This document shows, one piece after another, positions 18,793 through 27,972 of a stretch of DNA of 64,000 nucleotides. Source of the stretch: Bin5 sp965221345 (lineage in GTDB: Bacteria; Chloroflexota; Anaerolineae; Caldilineales; Caldilineaceae); NCBI GenBank assembly GCA_965221345.1, contig CBDCSD010000002.1, forward strand, positions 3,100,001 to 3,164,000. Direction: 5' to 3'. The first letter of the stretch is position 1; every line of letters starts with the position of its first letter. Position numbers and translations under genes: made by a program. The notes under the pieces were generated by a model. It was not told the origin of the DNA. It did not search any database and saw nothing but the letters and a program-made list of their open reading frames with translations.

Positions 18793-19428
18793 ATGAAAAC
18801 TGAGAGCGAGAGTGACCTGCGCGCCCTATGGGATGAGCGATACCGCAGCGGGCTGACGCCTTGGGACACCGGCATAACTCCTCCGGAAGTGCAGAAGTTC
18901 TGGAAAGACAAAGCGGTGCCCTCACCGGGTGCGTCCGCGCTCGATATCGGCTGCGGCACCGGTCTGAATACACTCTTTCTGGCGCGGCAGGGACTGCGCG
19001 CAGTAGGGTTTGATCTCTCCGGGCAGGCGCTGCGGCTCGCTTCTAACAGGTTGCAGGCGGGCCAAATCGATAGTGCTTTCCCGCCGGGCGGCAAGGCCAT
19101 GTTCGTTCAAGCGGACGTCAGCAGACTGCCGGTAGGCAGACTGGGAGCGATCTATGCACTGGATATCGGCTGCTTTCACAGCCTACCCGACGCGCGTCGC
19201 CCCGCTTACGCCGAAGGCGTATGCCAGGCGTTGCGCACGGGCGGTTACTTTCAACTGTATGTGTTCGACCGAAACACTACTGACGGCCCGGGGGCCAGGG
19301 GAATGTACGAAGGCGAGGTAGCTTCTCTTTTTGATGGCGAACTGGAGATTGTGTTAGAAGAATTGGGCGTCTCATCAAGCCGGGCCTCACGACCTACCCG
19401 CTGGTTTCTTCTCAGAAAAGTCTCTTGA
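18793..19428 (+). CDS. Class I SAM-dependent methyltransferase
   Basis: Rossmann-type methyltransferase of 211 residues. Motif I is LDIGCGTGLNTLFLARQG (50-67), followed by the acidic residue in VGFDLSGQAL that binds the SAM ribose, and a later DIGCFHSLPDARRPAYAEGV block resembling TehB/thiopurine-type enzymes. The N-terminal WDERYRSGLTPWDTGITPPE also fits that group, which methylates small thiol, selenium or tellurium compounds; the substrate here is unknown. I chose ATG 18793; a TTG at 18781 would add four residues. Confidence 0.82.
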   Translation: MKTESESDLRALWDERYRSGLTPWDTGITPPEVQKFWKDKAVPSPGASALDIGCGTGLNTLFLARQGLRAVGFDLSGQALRLASNRLQAGQIDSAFPPGGKAMFVQADVSRLPVGRLGAIYALDIGCFHSLPDARRPAYAEGVCQALRTGGYFQLYVFDRNTTDGPGARGMYEGEVASLFDGELEIVLEELGVSSSRASRPTRWFLLRKVS

Positions 19429-19497
19429 TCATCGCGCTGCGGGACGACAGGGGAGTTAGAAGCTGGAGTTGGATATTCACTTTATTCCTGGCCCCTT

Positions 19498-20760
19498 CTA
19501 TTCGGGGCATTCCAGTCGCGAAACAGGGGCAGACCCACCCCCATCGTCCGGTTGCGGATTATTTGGGCTGACAGAGGTATTTGTCTCTATCAGAGGCGGC
19601 CGGTCGAAAACGCGCCGGAGTTGGTCAGCGATGAAGTCCCAGTCCACCAGGAAAACCGCCATGCCCTGCCGCCAGCCCGGTGTCAACGCGCCTGGAGGGC
19701 CTAGCACCATTCCCTTTACGTCTGCTTCACCGAGGGAAAGCCCAAATCGAGCGTACTTCAGAGTGTCCCACTTTCCCACATCCGTGTCTACCGAGTAGCG
19801 CAGCGAGTCATACAGTGCAAAGGCACGTGGCAGCAGATTCTGCTTCTGCTCGACAAGCTGTTTGCGTAACGCCCACAACACGCGTTGCTGCCGCCGCGCC
19901 CGTTCCAGGTCCCCGCCGCCTGACCTGCGGCTCCGCACATAGCTAAGCGCCTGTTCGCCGTTCAAGAGATGTTCCCCCGGTGGCAAGTTCAGATAGATGC
20001 CCTCTTCAGGATAGACCTCATATAAGTAACAGTCTACGTGAATCCTGAGTCCGCCCAGGACATCAATCACATCCTTGAACGCTTCAAAGCGAAATCGAAT
20101 GTAGTTGTCGATTGTGATACCAAGCTGATCTTCCAGAATCGAGATCAGTAACCGAGGGCCTCCCCCTCCCGGCGCGTCCATCTCTCCCACATAGTCAATC
20201 ACGTTGATCCGATTTGGCAGATGCCCTGGAATCGGGTCGATGTACATATCGCGGGGAAATGAGACGATGGCTGCCTCGCCCAGTTCGGGGTTCATCATCA
20301 GCAATATAATGACATCTGTCCGCCAATTGGGTTGATCCGGCCTTTGGTCGCTGCCCAGAATTAGAATATTGGTCGTACTATTCAATTCAGCGATTTGTGG
20401 AGTCGGTTGCGGTGTCGCAGTTGGAGTGGCCGTCGGCGCCAGCGTCACCGTGGGCGTCGCTGTTGGAGGAACTTCAGCGGTAGCTGATTGTCCCAATTGA
20501 TGGGTTGGGGCAAACGAAGGCAGTCGATCGAGGGAGCTGCTTCCAGCCGGCGGCCCATCCACTTGAGCATCCTGTGAATGGGAGACATCTATCTGTTCGT
20601 CGTCTTTCGAGTCACCGTCGTTGCCGACTATTACAAAGCTGAGCAGGATGGCGCTGCCGAGTATGAGCAGCAAGTATGGTCGAACGAACGCGGGCAGACC
20701 CCGCCTCAGCGTAGTTCGCGCCTGTCTAAAGGGAACTGGGAGGTTACGCCGCAGGCTCAT
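19498..20760 (-). CDS. LytR-CpsA-Psr (LCP) family cell-wall glycopolymer ligase
   Basis: Membrane-anchored enzyme of 420 residues that transfers lipid-linked glycopolymers to the cell wall or another acceptor outside the membrane. One helix (about 29-47) is followed by an acidic, Pro/Thr-rich linker (about 48-125, with a repeated PTATP pattern). The LCP domain then shows NILILGSDQRPDQPNWRTD, VSFPRDMY, INVIDYVG and YVRSRRSGGGDLERARRQQR; its conserved Asp and Arg residues bind the pyrophosphate. It may act with polymers made by membrane proteins such as the one at 6.1-8.8 kb, but this is inference. Confidence 0.9.
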   Translation of the reverse strand: MSLRRNLPVPFRQARTTLRRGLPAFVRPYLLLILGSAILLSFVIVGNDGDSKDDEQIDVSHSQDAQVDGPPAGSSSLDRLPSFAPTHQLGQSATAEVPPTATPTVTLAPTATPTATPQPTPQIAELNSTTNILILGSDQRPDQPNWRTDVIILLMMNPELGEAAIVSFPRDMYIDPIPGHLPNRINVIDYVGEMDAPGGGGPRLLISILEDQLGITIDNYIRFRFEAFKDVIDVLGGLRIHVDCYLYEVYPEEGIYLNLPPGEHLLNGEQALSYVRSRRSGGGDLERARRQQRVLWALRKQLVEQKQNLLPRAFALYDSLRYSVDTDVGKWDTLKYARFGLSLGEADVKGMVLGPPGALTPGWRQGMAVFLVDWDFIADQLRRVFDRPPLIETNTSVSPNNPQPDDGGGSAPVSRLECPE

Positions 20761-20923
20761 AGCCGGAATGTTCGTCAGTGGAACTGGACGGACCGCTAGC
20801 GCCTAGCCCCAACCCTGGTTGCAAATTGTATGGGACAAGAAAACTTCGAGAAGTGAGGATTGGGAAGTGAGTCGGGTTCTTTCTCCTCCTCTCTCTTTCC
20901 TCTTCAGAGGAACAGCCCATTAT

Positions 20924-22177
20924 CTAGACTTCAAGGTCAAGCAAAATTCGACGTAGTAGATCCATCGCGCGGTTGCCGACCCAGGCATTTGTAAGACGGT
21001 CCGCTCCGCCGAAAGGGAAACGCGCCACTTCGGTGCGGTCAGGCCCAGAGCAGCCTATCCACGTCTCGCCTCCCTGGCTGGAATGGAAAGTCTCGTCCGG
21101 CTTTCCGCTCGTGATCAATGCCAGCCCGTGGGATACTTTACATTCTCTCCGAAGTTGCACTGCCAACTGGTGGGCGACGTCGCTCGCTGGGGGTTGATCA
21201 AGCAGTTCCCGCAAGGCAGATGACTGCCCGTCAGCTTCCAGGATACGCACGGAATTTGCCGGGTCGACGCCCTTTTTCATCCGGTCGGCAATCGCCCCTC
21301 CTGTGACCGTTTCCAGCAGGGCCAAGCTGGCATCAGCCTCGTGCAGTAGCCGCGCAAGGACCGACTCGACCGCTTCTTCCGGCGTTGTGCTATAGATGTA
21401 ACTGCCGATAACTGCTCGCACCCTCTCTTCCATCTTGTCGAGAAGCTCTTCGGCCTCCTCGGTGCTGGCAGCTCTGGCCGCGATTCGAACATCGGCCTGC
21501 CCCAAATGCGCGGCCAGGCCCATTGTCGGATTGGTACTGTCCATCAGGTCGCCTAGTTCGGCATCCAGACTGCTTTCTCCAATGCCAACAGTTCGTAAAA
21601 TACGTCGCCGAATGGCGCCGACGCCTCCCGTCAGGTCCTGCAAGAATGGCAGCACCAGATCGGTCATCATCCGTTTCATTTCTCGGGGAACGCCCGGCAT
21701 CGCGATGATCTTCGCGTCTCGCCCGTGACGGCGATCATAAGTGACGAATCCTGGAGCAGTGCCCACCGGGTTTTCAAGTACCGTCGCCGCTTCCGGAATC
21801 TGAGCTTGGCGAAGATTGTTTTCGCTCATCCGCTGGTAGCCCCAGCGGGCGAATCGCTCCCTTAGTTTATCTTCAATGTCTGGATGTGTTTCGAGAGGAC
21901 AGCCCGTGGCATTTGCTATTGAGTCGCGCGTGATATCGTCCGCGGTCGGTCCCAGCCCGCCGGTCACTAGAACCACGTCGCTGCGGGCCAAGGCCATCTC
22001 CAGCACGCCCCGCAAACGCGGTTCGTTGTCTCCTACCGTGGTCTTATAGTAAATATTGACTCCAATCTCCCTCAGCTGCTGAGCAATCCAGGCGGCGTTC
22101 GTATCGACAATATCACCAAGGAGTATCTCAGTGCCGGAAGTGACAAGCTCGGCAGAAACGTCTCGTGATTCTTTCAT
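20924..22177 (-). CDS. cinA: CinA-like protein with divergent deamidase domain
   Basis: Two-domain CinA, 417 residues. The N-terminal MoCF-type domain is well preserved (ELVTSGTEILLGDIVDTNA, VTGGLGPTADDITRD near 71, MPGVPREMKRMM), consistent with ADP-ribose/nicotinamide-nucleotide pyrophosphatase activity. The C-terminal PncC-type NMN deamidase domain is altered: the expected ESCTGG reads ETVTGG (289-294), and the usual GPGGG-type loop is absent, with SGKPDETFHSSQGG in its place. I use ATG 22177; a longer upstream frame would run into the neighbouring gene. Confidence 0.88.
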   Translation of the reverse strand: MKESRDVSAELVTSGTEILLGDIVDTNAAWIAQQLREIGVNIYYKTTVGDNEPRLRGVLEMALARSDVVLVTGGLGPTADDITRDSIANATGCPLETHPDIEDKLRERFARWGYQRMSENNLRQAQIPEAATVLENPVGTAPGFVTYDRRHGRDAKIIAMPGVPREMKRMMTDLVLPFLQDLTGGVGAIRRRILRTVGIGESSLDAELGDLMDSTNPTMGLAAHLGQADVRIAARAASTEEAEELLDKMEERVRAVIGSYIYSTTPEEAVESVLARLLHEADASLALLETVTGGAIADRMKKGVDPANSVRILEADGQSSALRELLDQPPASDVAHQLAVQLRRECKVSHGLALITSGKPDETFHSSQGGETWIGCSGPDRTEVARFPFGGADRLTNAWVGNRAMDLLRRILLDLEV

Positions 22178-22256
22178 GATAGCTTTCTGTTCTTGACTTC
22201 GCCCTGCTTCGACAGTGCCAAATTGCCTTCCTCTGGTCTTCACCCCATACTCGTTG

Positions 22257-23849
22257 CTATAACAACAGGGCTGCCTGGCCGCGGATGCTCCTGACACGGC
22301 TCGCCAGTGCACTATTGCCTTCGCCGCTGAAGCGCTCTTCCAGTGTCTTCAATGCCGACACAAACTCCTGCGAAAGTTCCGAACGGTTGTCCTGTAGCAG
22401 GCGGCGCATTGCACCTTCATCGGGGGCAGACAAGAGGCGATTGAGTAGCTTCATTTCCGGCGGCATGCGCTCTTCCAGGATTGCGATCGCCTTCTCATAG
22501 ATCGTGCGCAGCCTCTGCACTGCGAAAGTCGCATTACTCTGTTCGGCCTGCTTGATATTCGAAGCCAGCACCGCGAGAAACATCTCATCAATCTTTTCGA
22601 TATTCTCCTGAAGGGCCGCATCGGTATCGGGTGCTTGCAGGACTTCCTGTAGAACAGCCTGCACCTGCTGCGCCGCCATCTGCTGGCTCTGATTGCGCTG
22701 CTCTCCTATCTCGACAATACGCTCCCGAATGGCGATCAGTGCCGCGCGCTCCTCCGGGTCAGTGGAGAGCTCCAAACGGTCGGCAAGGCCGAGAAGGAAT
22801 TGGTAATCAGTGTAGCCGGCCGCCGCATTCAAGACGGCAGTGGCAATGGCCTCGCCATTCTCGCCTTCCAGCCAGTAGTCAACCAACTGGGCAAGCAACT
22901 CCTCTCTCGTTGTTTGCGTCCCAATTCGAGAAAGTGCCTCCTGTACCCTTTCTTCCAAAGCCTTGAGCTCCTGGCCGGCTTCGGTGGTTTCAAGCAGCAT
23001 GCTGCGCAGATTTACCAAGGCTTCGTGCTGTTCCGGCTGACCTTCACCAGCCACGGCATTTATTACCTGGCCTAAGAGTACAAAAAAGCTCGAATCGACC
23101 AGTTCCTTTTGTCGGTCCACAACCAGCTGCATCGCGCCTTCATCGGTTCCCAGGCGCACGAGGCTGCTGAGTAGCTCCGACTGCTCCCGGCGGCGGCGCA
23201 ACATCTCCGGCGTGACACCTTCAAAGCCCCACAGCTTCTCTGTCAATGAGTCCCACTCGAAATACTGCTGCGCCTGTAACATATACCCGCGGCGCTGGTC
23301 GGACGGGAGCCGTGCCATCAGTGTCTGGCTCATCTCTCCAATGACTTTCTGCGTTTGCATGTCGTCTAGCCTGGCCTGGCCAGGGACGACAACGCCAAGA
23401 AAGTCGTGCTCCGGATCGTGGACCATTAGCGGCACGCTCAGTGGACCTCCTGCGCCGCAGGCTTTGCAGACCGCAGTATTGATTTGCCCGCCTAATAGCA
23501 TCCCCTTCAGCTCGGGATTTGCGCCCAGGTCAACTATTGAAAACACAGCCACAGTATAGGTCGCACGGCAGCTGGGGCACGTAACTTGGGCGCCGGTGGG
23601 GGGGAAAAGCAGGTTCAATTCGGGCTGTTGACGGGGGTCGCCGGCCGCGGCGCTCTGCGGCTGGGGAGCCGTCGCTTCATCTTCCGATTTTGAGGGTTGC
23701 TCGGTTGGAGAGGACGCTTCAGCGTCCGTTTCCGGCTGATTCTCGTCTCCCCGCCTGGAAGTGGAAAATCCCTTGGGGAGTTCGATTCCTCCGGAGGATT
23801 CAGATGGAGTCGGGCTGCCTGGAGTCCAGATTTCACTCATGGTAGTCAA
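22257..23849 (-). CDS. CpXC domain-containing protein
   Basis: Protein of 530 residues. The first 80 are low-complexity and acidic. Next comes a CpXC domain with two Cys pairs, CPSC (91-94) and CKAC (128-131), likely a zinc site; the rest is long helical, probably coiled or solenoid. The function of CpXC proteins is unknown. The TTG at 23849 is preferred because GAGGAA lies six bases upstream; it overlaps the stop of the preceding gene. ATG 23840 is the alternative. Coupling to the next gene upstream suggests that the two act together. Confidence 0.8.
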   Translation of the reverse strand: MTTMSEIWTPGSPTPSESSGGIELPKGFSTSRRGDENQPETDAEASSPTEQPSKSEDEATAPQPQSAAAGDPRQQPELNLLFPPTGAQVTCPSCRATYTVAVFSIVDLGANPELKGMLLGGQINTAVCKACGAGGPLSVPLMVHDPEHDFLGVVVPGQARLDDMQTQKVIGEMSQTLMARLPSDQRRGYMLQAQQYFEWDSLTEKLWGFEGVTPEMLRRRREQSELLSSLVRLGTDEGAMQLVVDRQKELVDSSFFVLLGQVINAVAGEGQPEQHEALVNLRSMLLETTEAGQELKALEERVQEALSRIGTQTTREELLAQLVDYWLEGENGEAIATAVLNAAAGYTDYQFLLGLADRLELSTDPEERAALIAIRERIVEIGEQRNQSQQMAAQQVQAVLQEVLQAPDTDAALQENIEKIDEMFLAVLASNIKQAEQSNATFAVQRLRTIYEKAIAILEERMPPEMKLLNRLLSAPDEGAMRRLLQDNRSELSQEFVSALKTLEERFSGEGNSALASRVRSIRGQAALLL

Positions 23850-24643
23850 TCCAATTCCTCATGAAAGTGCATTCTTGTCTGTAGTGTTTCCTTGACCAGT
23901 GCAGCCAAACCCCAGCGCCGTTGTGTCAGGGCGTCCACGAGCCAAGCCTGGTGTGTGGACCGCGCGGCCAACTGGCGCCGCTTCGTGGCAGTCAATCTCG
24001 GTTCGTCGGCCATAATTCCGAGTGGGGTCAATACACCCGCGACCGTCTCTGCTAGTTCGGCGAAGTCACGCAACTCTGGCATCTGCTCTGCTTCAGCGCT
24101 CTCTACCGCCTGGGCCAGTGCTACGCCGAGTGGGAGCAAGGCCCAAATCTTATCAGATTCAATCAGGTACTTGGCCGCGGGAACGACCTGATTGAGTGTC
24201 GTCAGCACCAGTCTGCCGTCCAGTTGTAGTGCCAGTCCCAGTGCCTTTGCAAAACTATGGGCTGCAGTTGTGTACTCACTCCCTCGCAGATGCAGAAAGG
24301 CGTCTACGCGGAAAGTTTGCACTAGCCCGGCGCCGTCCCCGATTGCGAGAAATGTCTCCTGAGCCAACTGATTGTGCACGAGAGCATTGCCGACATCACC
24401 GCTGGACTCTTCCAGCGCAGCCAGTTGTGCCATTGCCCGTCCATAGCCGGCGTAGTCATCACCTGCAGTTGCCGACGAGGCAGCTTCCTCTAATCTTCGC
24501 GCCGCGCTGCAAGACTCACCCTTCGCCAGGAATGCGGCGCCCTCGTCCAGCATGCGTGATACCGCATCGGACGGTTGTAAAGAATGTTCTCCGCTGCCAG
24601 TGGGAGGCAGAACCAGGCCAACTGTCTGTTTGTTGATCGCCAA
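23846..24643 (-). CDS. TPR-like helical-repeat protein
   Basis: Protein of 265 residues composed almost wholly of amphipathic helices with Ala-rich TPR-like spacing, for example DEGAAFLAKGESCSAARRLE, LVHNQLAQETFLAIGDGAGL and AAHSFAKALGLALQLDGRLV. It is likely a protein-interaction scaffold. Its TGA overlaps the TTG start of the CpXC gene, which implies coupled translation and perhaps a shared complex. The start is uncertain: TTG 24643 gives this length, and ATG 24553 would remove 30 residues. Confidence 0.65.
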   Translation of the reverse strand: MAINKQTVGLVLPPTGSGEHSLQPSDAVSRMLDEGAAFLAKGESCSAARRLEEAASSATAGDDYAGYGRAMAQLAALEESSGDVGNALVHNQLAQETFLAIGDGAGLVQTFRVDAFLHLRGSEYTTAAHSFAKALGLALQLDGRLVLTTLNQVVPAAKYLIESDKIWALLPLGVALAQAVESAEAEQMPELRDFAELAETVAGVLTPLGIMADEPRLTATKRRQLAARSTHQAWLVDALTQRRWGLAALVKETLQTRMHFHEELD

Positions 24644-24733
24644 CCTTCTGAATTCTATCTAATCATGCGCAATAAGGCTATTCCGTTTCGACGCGCGCGC
24701 TTAGTGGCGCGGCAACTTGGACGCCCGCCACAA

Positions 24734-26794
24734 TCATTCTGTCAAAGCATCGCTCTGCAACAACTCCTGCTCCGACAGGATCTGCACACCCAACTGCTGG
24801 GCCTTGATCAACTTGCTTCCTGCTCTTTCCCCCGCCAGCAAAAAATCGGTATTGGCGCTGACGCTCCCCGTGACCTTTCCACCCCCTGCCTCAATATGCT
24901 CCTTTGCTCTTTCCCGGCTCAGAGTAGGGAGTGTGCCAGTAATCACAAATATCTTTCCAGAAAAAGGCAACGATTCCACCTCTTCCTCTCGGTCCCGGTG
25001 CGGCATCGTCAGATCGACACCCAGTTCGGCAAGCGACTGCACCAGCGTCCGATTTGGCTCCAACGCAAAGTAGGAGACGATCGCCTCAGCTATCTTAGGG
25101 CCCACCCCTTCAATCTCGCTTAGCGTCCCCAGGTCCGCGTCCATTAGTCTGTAGAGCGTATCAAAGTGCGCCATTACCAACTCTGCCACCACTGAGCCGA
25201 CAAATCGAATCCCCAGCGCGGTCAACAAACGCGTTGGGCCGCGAGATTTGCTGTCCTCTACCGCCCGGCGCAGATTCTCGATCCGTTTTTCGCCGTATCC
25301 TTCAATATCTTCGATCAGCTCCCAGGGTAGACGGTAAATGTCGGCCAGTGTCTGAATATAGCCTTCGTCAACGAACAACTCAGCCTGCTTTGTACCCATA
25401 CCGACGATATCCATTGCCCCTCTGGAAACAAAGTGCTCAACCTTCCGCACCAGTTGGTCCGGGCAGGCGTTGTTGACACAGTAGGTGGCTACTTCATCGG
25501 GCGGGCGCACGAGGACCTCGCGGCAGGAAGGGCATTTGCTGGGCATCTTCCAAGGCTGTTCGCTGCCCTCGCGCAGTTCCTTCAGCGGGCGCAGTACCTT
25601 GGGAATGACATCTCCGGCCCGCTTAACCAGGACGATGTCGCCGATGCGAATGTCCAACTCCTCAATATAGTCTGCGTTGTGGAGCGTGGCGGCCTGAACT
25701 GTCACCCCTCCTATCGGCACCGGAGCCAGGGTCGCATTCGGCGTGATCGCGCCAGTACGCCCTACTTTCACGCCAATGTCCAGCAGTCTGGTTGTCGCCT
25801 CTTCGCCGCCGGTCTTGAAAGCTACCGCCCAGCGAGGGTCCTTGCCAGTGAAGCCCAGTTGCTTCTGCTGGGAAAGCAGGTTCACCTTTACGACCATCCC
25901 GTCCAACTCGTAGGGTAGTCGCGCCCGCAGTTCATGCCAGCTGCCGACAAACCGGATAAGCTCCTCCCACTCGTCGTCGCCGAAGCGTCGCGACTCCTCA
26001 CAGACCGGAAAACCGAATTTCTGCAGTCTTTCTAACGAGTCCCAGTGCGAGCTTGCAGGATCCTCGACCCCTTCCTCCAGGAATACTTGATATGTCCACA
26101 GCTTCAGCGGGCGCTCAGCGCTGATGCCGCTGTCTAGCAAGCGCAATGAGCCGGCCGCAAAATTACGGGGATTGGCATAAGTGCGTTCACCCTGCTCGAC
26201 TTGCGCCTGATTGAATGCCTGTAAGTCACGCTCTTCAACATAGATTTCGCCGCGTACGATCAGGCGCCGCGGAGGAGGCTGCTTACCGCCACCGCCGTCA
26301 TTCGACACTGGAATCTTGAGCGGAAGCTGTTGAACTGTTCGCAGATTGGGGGTGATATTTTCGCCAACTTCGCCGTCGCCTCGCGTTGCACCCAGGCTGA
26401 ACCGGCCATCTTCGAATTGAAGGACGACCGTCAGACCATCAAACTTTGGCTCGACAACGTAGCCGAGGCGGGCATGTTCGTCCTCGGGAAGTAACCGCAG
26501 CAAACGCTCCCGCCATCTGTCAAGATCCTCCTCACCGGAGGCGTTTGCCAAGCTCAGAACAGGAATTTGATGCTGCACCTTCTCAAATCGCTCGGCAACC
26601 CCTCCGCCCACGCGCACGGTTGGACTATTGGCGTCTTTCAGTTCTGGGTATTGCTCTTCCAGAGATTGAAGTTTGCGAAACAATGAGTCAAATTCGGAGT
26701 CGCTGATCTCCGGATCGTCGAGGACGTAATAGCGGTACTGATGCTGCGATATGACTTGCCGCAGGTGTTCGACCTGCATTCCTGGTTGGTCCAT
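24734..26794 (-). CDS. ligA: NAD-dependent DNA ligase
   Basis: Seals nicks in duplex DNA during replication and repair. The protein has 686 residues, normal length. Adenylation domain: catalytic Lys 117 in EPKFDG, then GATRGDGEVGENIT. The OB-fold and a four-Cys zinc motif (CPSC ... CVNNACPDQ) follow, then helix-hairpin-helix repeats (IEDIEGYGEKRIENL, LSEIEGVGPKIAEAI), and a C-terminal BRCT domain (about 605-680, beginning FSGKIFVITGTLPTLSRERA). All expected parts are present. ATG 26794 lacks a good ribosome-binding site; ATG 26779 is possible. Confidence 0.97.
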   Translation of the reverse strand: MDQPGMQVEHLRQVISQHQYRYYVLDDPEISDSEFDSLFRKLQSLEEQYPELKDANSPTVRVGGGVAERFEKVQHQIPVLSLANASGEEDLDRWRERLLRLLPEDEHARLGYVVEPKFDGLTVVLQFEDGRFSLGATRGDGEVGENITPNLRTVQQLPLKIPVSNDGGGGKQPPPRRLIVRGEIYVEERDLQAFNQAQVEQGERTYANPRNFAAGSLRLLDSGISAERPLKLWTYQVFLEEGVEDPASSHWDSLERLQKFGFPVCEESRRFGDDEWEELIRFVGSWHELRARLPYELDGMVVKVNLLSQQKQLGFTGKDPRWAVAFKTGGEEATTRLLDIGVKVGRTGAITPNATLAPVPIGGVTVQAATLHNADYIEELDIRIGDIVLVKRAGDVIPKVLRPLKELREGSEQPWKMPSKCPSCREVLVRPPDEVATYCVNNACPDQLVRKVEHFVSRGAMDIVGMGTKQAELFVDEGYIQTLADIYRLPWELIEDIEGYGEKRIENLRRAVEDSKSRGPTRLLTALGIRFVGSVVAELVMAHFDTLYRLMDADLGTLSEIEGVGPKIAEAIVSYFALEPNRTLVQSLAELGVDLTMPHRDREEEVESLPFSGKIFVITGTLPTLSRERAKEHIEAGGGKVTGSVSANTDFLLAGERAGSKLIKAQQLGVQILSEQELLQSDALTE

Positions 26795-26943
26795 ATTGTC
26801 GACGTGTGGCAGTCAGATGGCTCTTGGGTACAAAGTCTGGTCGTGGCCAATCTGGCAGACTCTGGTAGGTGCGTGTCCGACGGCAGAGTTCAGTTCGCCC
26901 ATATCACCCTGAGGCGCCATGAAACTGTTTCGTAAACCGACAG

Positions 26944-27972
26944 TCATGGGGTCTCCACTACGAAAAAGTCGGAAGCGCTCCACCCCAGCAAGGGATTTCC
27001 TTCCTTATCGACCTCGCCCGGCACCCGCATCCGGTACCAGAAATAGCCATCCACATCAACTGGATAATCTGGATGTTCGGAATCTGGCTCCGCGTCCAGT
27101 ACCACCATTGTCGTTCCTTCTTCAATGATCTTGATAAGCTCGCCGAAGAGTCCCGGACTTGCTCGAAGCTTTACACCCTCGCCTCCAGTGTCGCCGACTA
27201 CGACATTCGCATGGATGGGCAATTCGACAGGAGCGGGTGTCGCCGTGGGACCGGGGGTGGCCGTCGGCAGTTCTGGTGTCGGCGTTTCAGATGATACTAC
27301 TTGTTGCACCGTCGGTTCACTTACTGTCTCCGAAGTAACGTCTGACGATCCAGTCAATCGAGATATCCCCAGCCATACCAGCCCGGCGATGATCACCAAT
27401 ACGAAGCTGCCTATGAACCAAACCGGGCCGGTACGACCCAGTTTGCGGCCGGGCGGTGGCTGGGCAGCTACCTCGGCAGCGGGCGTTTCTTCAAAGTAAC
27501 TGTACTCCCTTTCCTCAAGGGGTTCGTCGGTCACCTCCGAATCAGGCGCGATGTTTACCCAGCCGGTCCCTGTAGTTGGAGTTGACTGCGGGGAAAGATC
27601 CTGTTCAAAATAATCTTCCAGAGCCGGCTCTTCCGGACCCGCCTCGGCCTCGACCGCTTCGCCAAAACTGTAGTCAGATTCAGATGGCTCGAATGGGGCT
27701 TCCCCGACCACCTGTTGGACGCCAGTCTCGGGCGAATCCACAGTTTCGCCATCTGCAGGAAAGAAGGGCTCATCCACACCTGGATCTGGTTCCAAACCCG
27801 TCGGTGGAAACGGCCCGGCTCCCGATGAGTATTCCGGTTCCGGCGATATTGGCGAATCTGACGCAAAGTCCGCGCGTGGTTCCGGTTCTTTCTCGCCTGA
27901 CAACTCTTCATCCGATGAAAAGATCGGCTCTTCAAACTCTGGTTCGCTGTCTGGACGCCGGGTGTCATCCAT
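26944..27972 (-). CDS. Single-pass membrane protein with acidic region and SH3-like domain
   Basis: Protein of 342 residues. About 180 N-terminal residues are acidic, Pro/Glu/Ser-rich and surely disordered. One helix follows (VWFIGSFVLVIIAGLVWLGI), then a Thr/Pro linker, then a bacterial SH3 domain of about 95 residues (ANVVVGDTGGEGVKLRASPG to the end). SH3b domains outside the membrane usually bind peptidoglycan or peptides. I chose ATG 27972 because GGGAGG lies nine bases upstream; it overlaps the polX stop as TGATG. The gene probably belongs to the polX transcript. Confidence 0.75.
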   Translation of the reverse strand: MDDTRRPDSEPEFEEPIFSSDEELSGEKEPEPRADFASDSPISPEPEYSSGAGPFPPTGLEPDPGVDEPFFPADGETVDSPETGVQQVVGEAPFEPSESDYSFGEAVEAEAGPEEPALEDYFEQDLSPQSTPTTGTGWVNIAPDSEVTDEPLEEREYSYFEETPAAEVAAQPPPGRKLGRTGPVWFIGSFVLVIIAGLVWLGISRLTGSSDVTSETVSEPTVQQVVSSETPTPELPTATPGPTATPAPVELPIHANVVVGDTGGEGVKLRASPGLFGELIKIIEEGTTMVVLDAEPDSEHPDYPVDVDGYFWYRMRVPGEVDKEGNPLLGWSASDFFVVETP

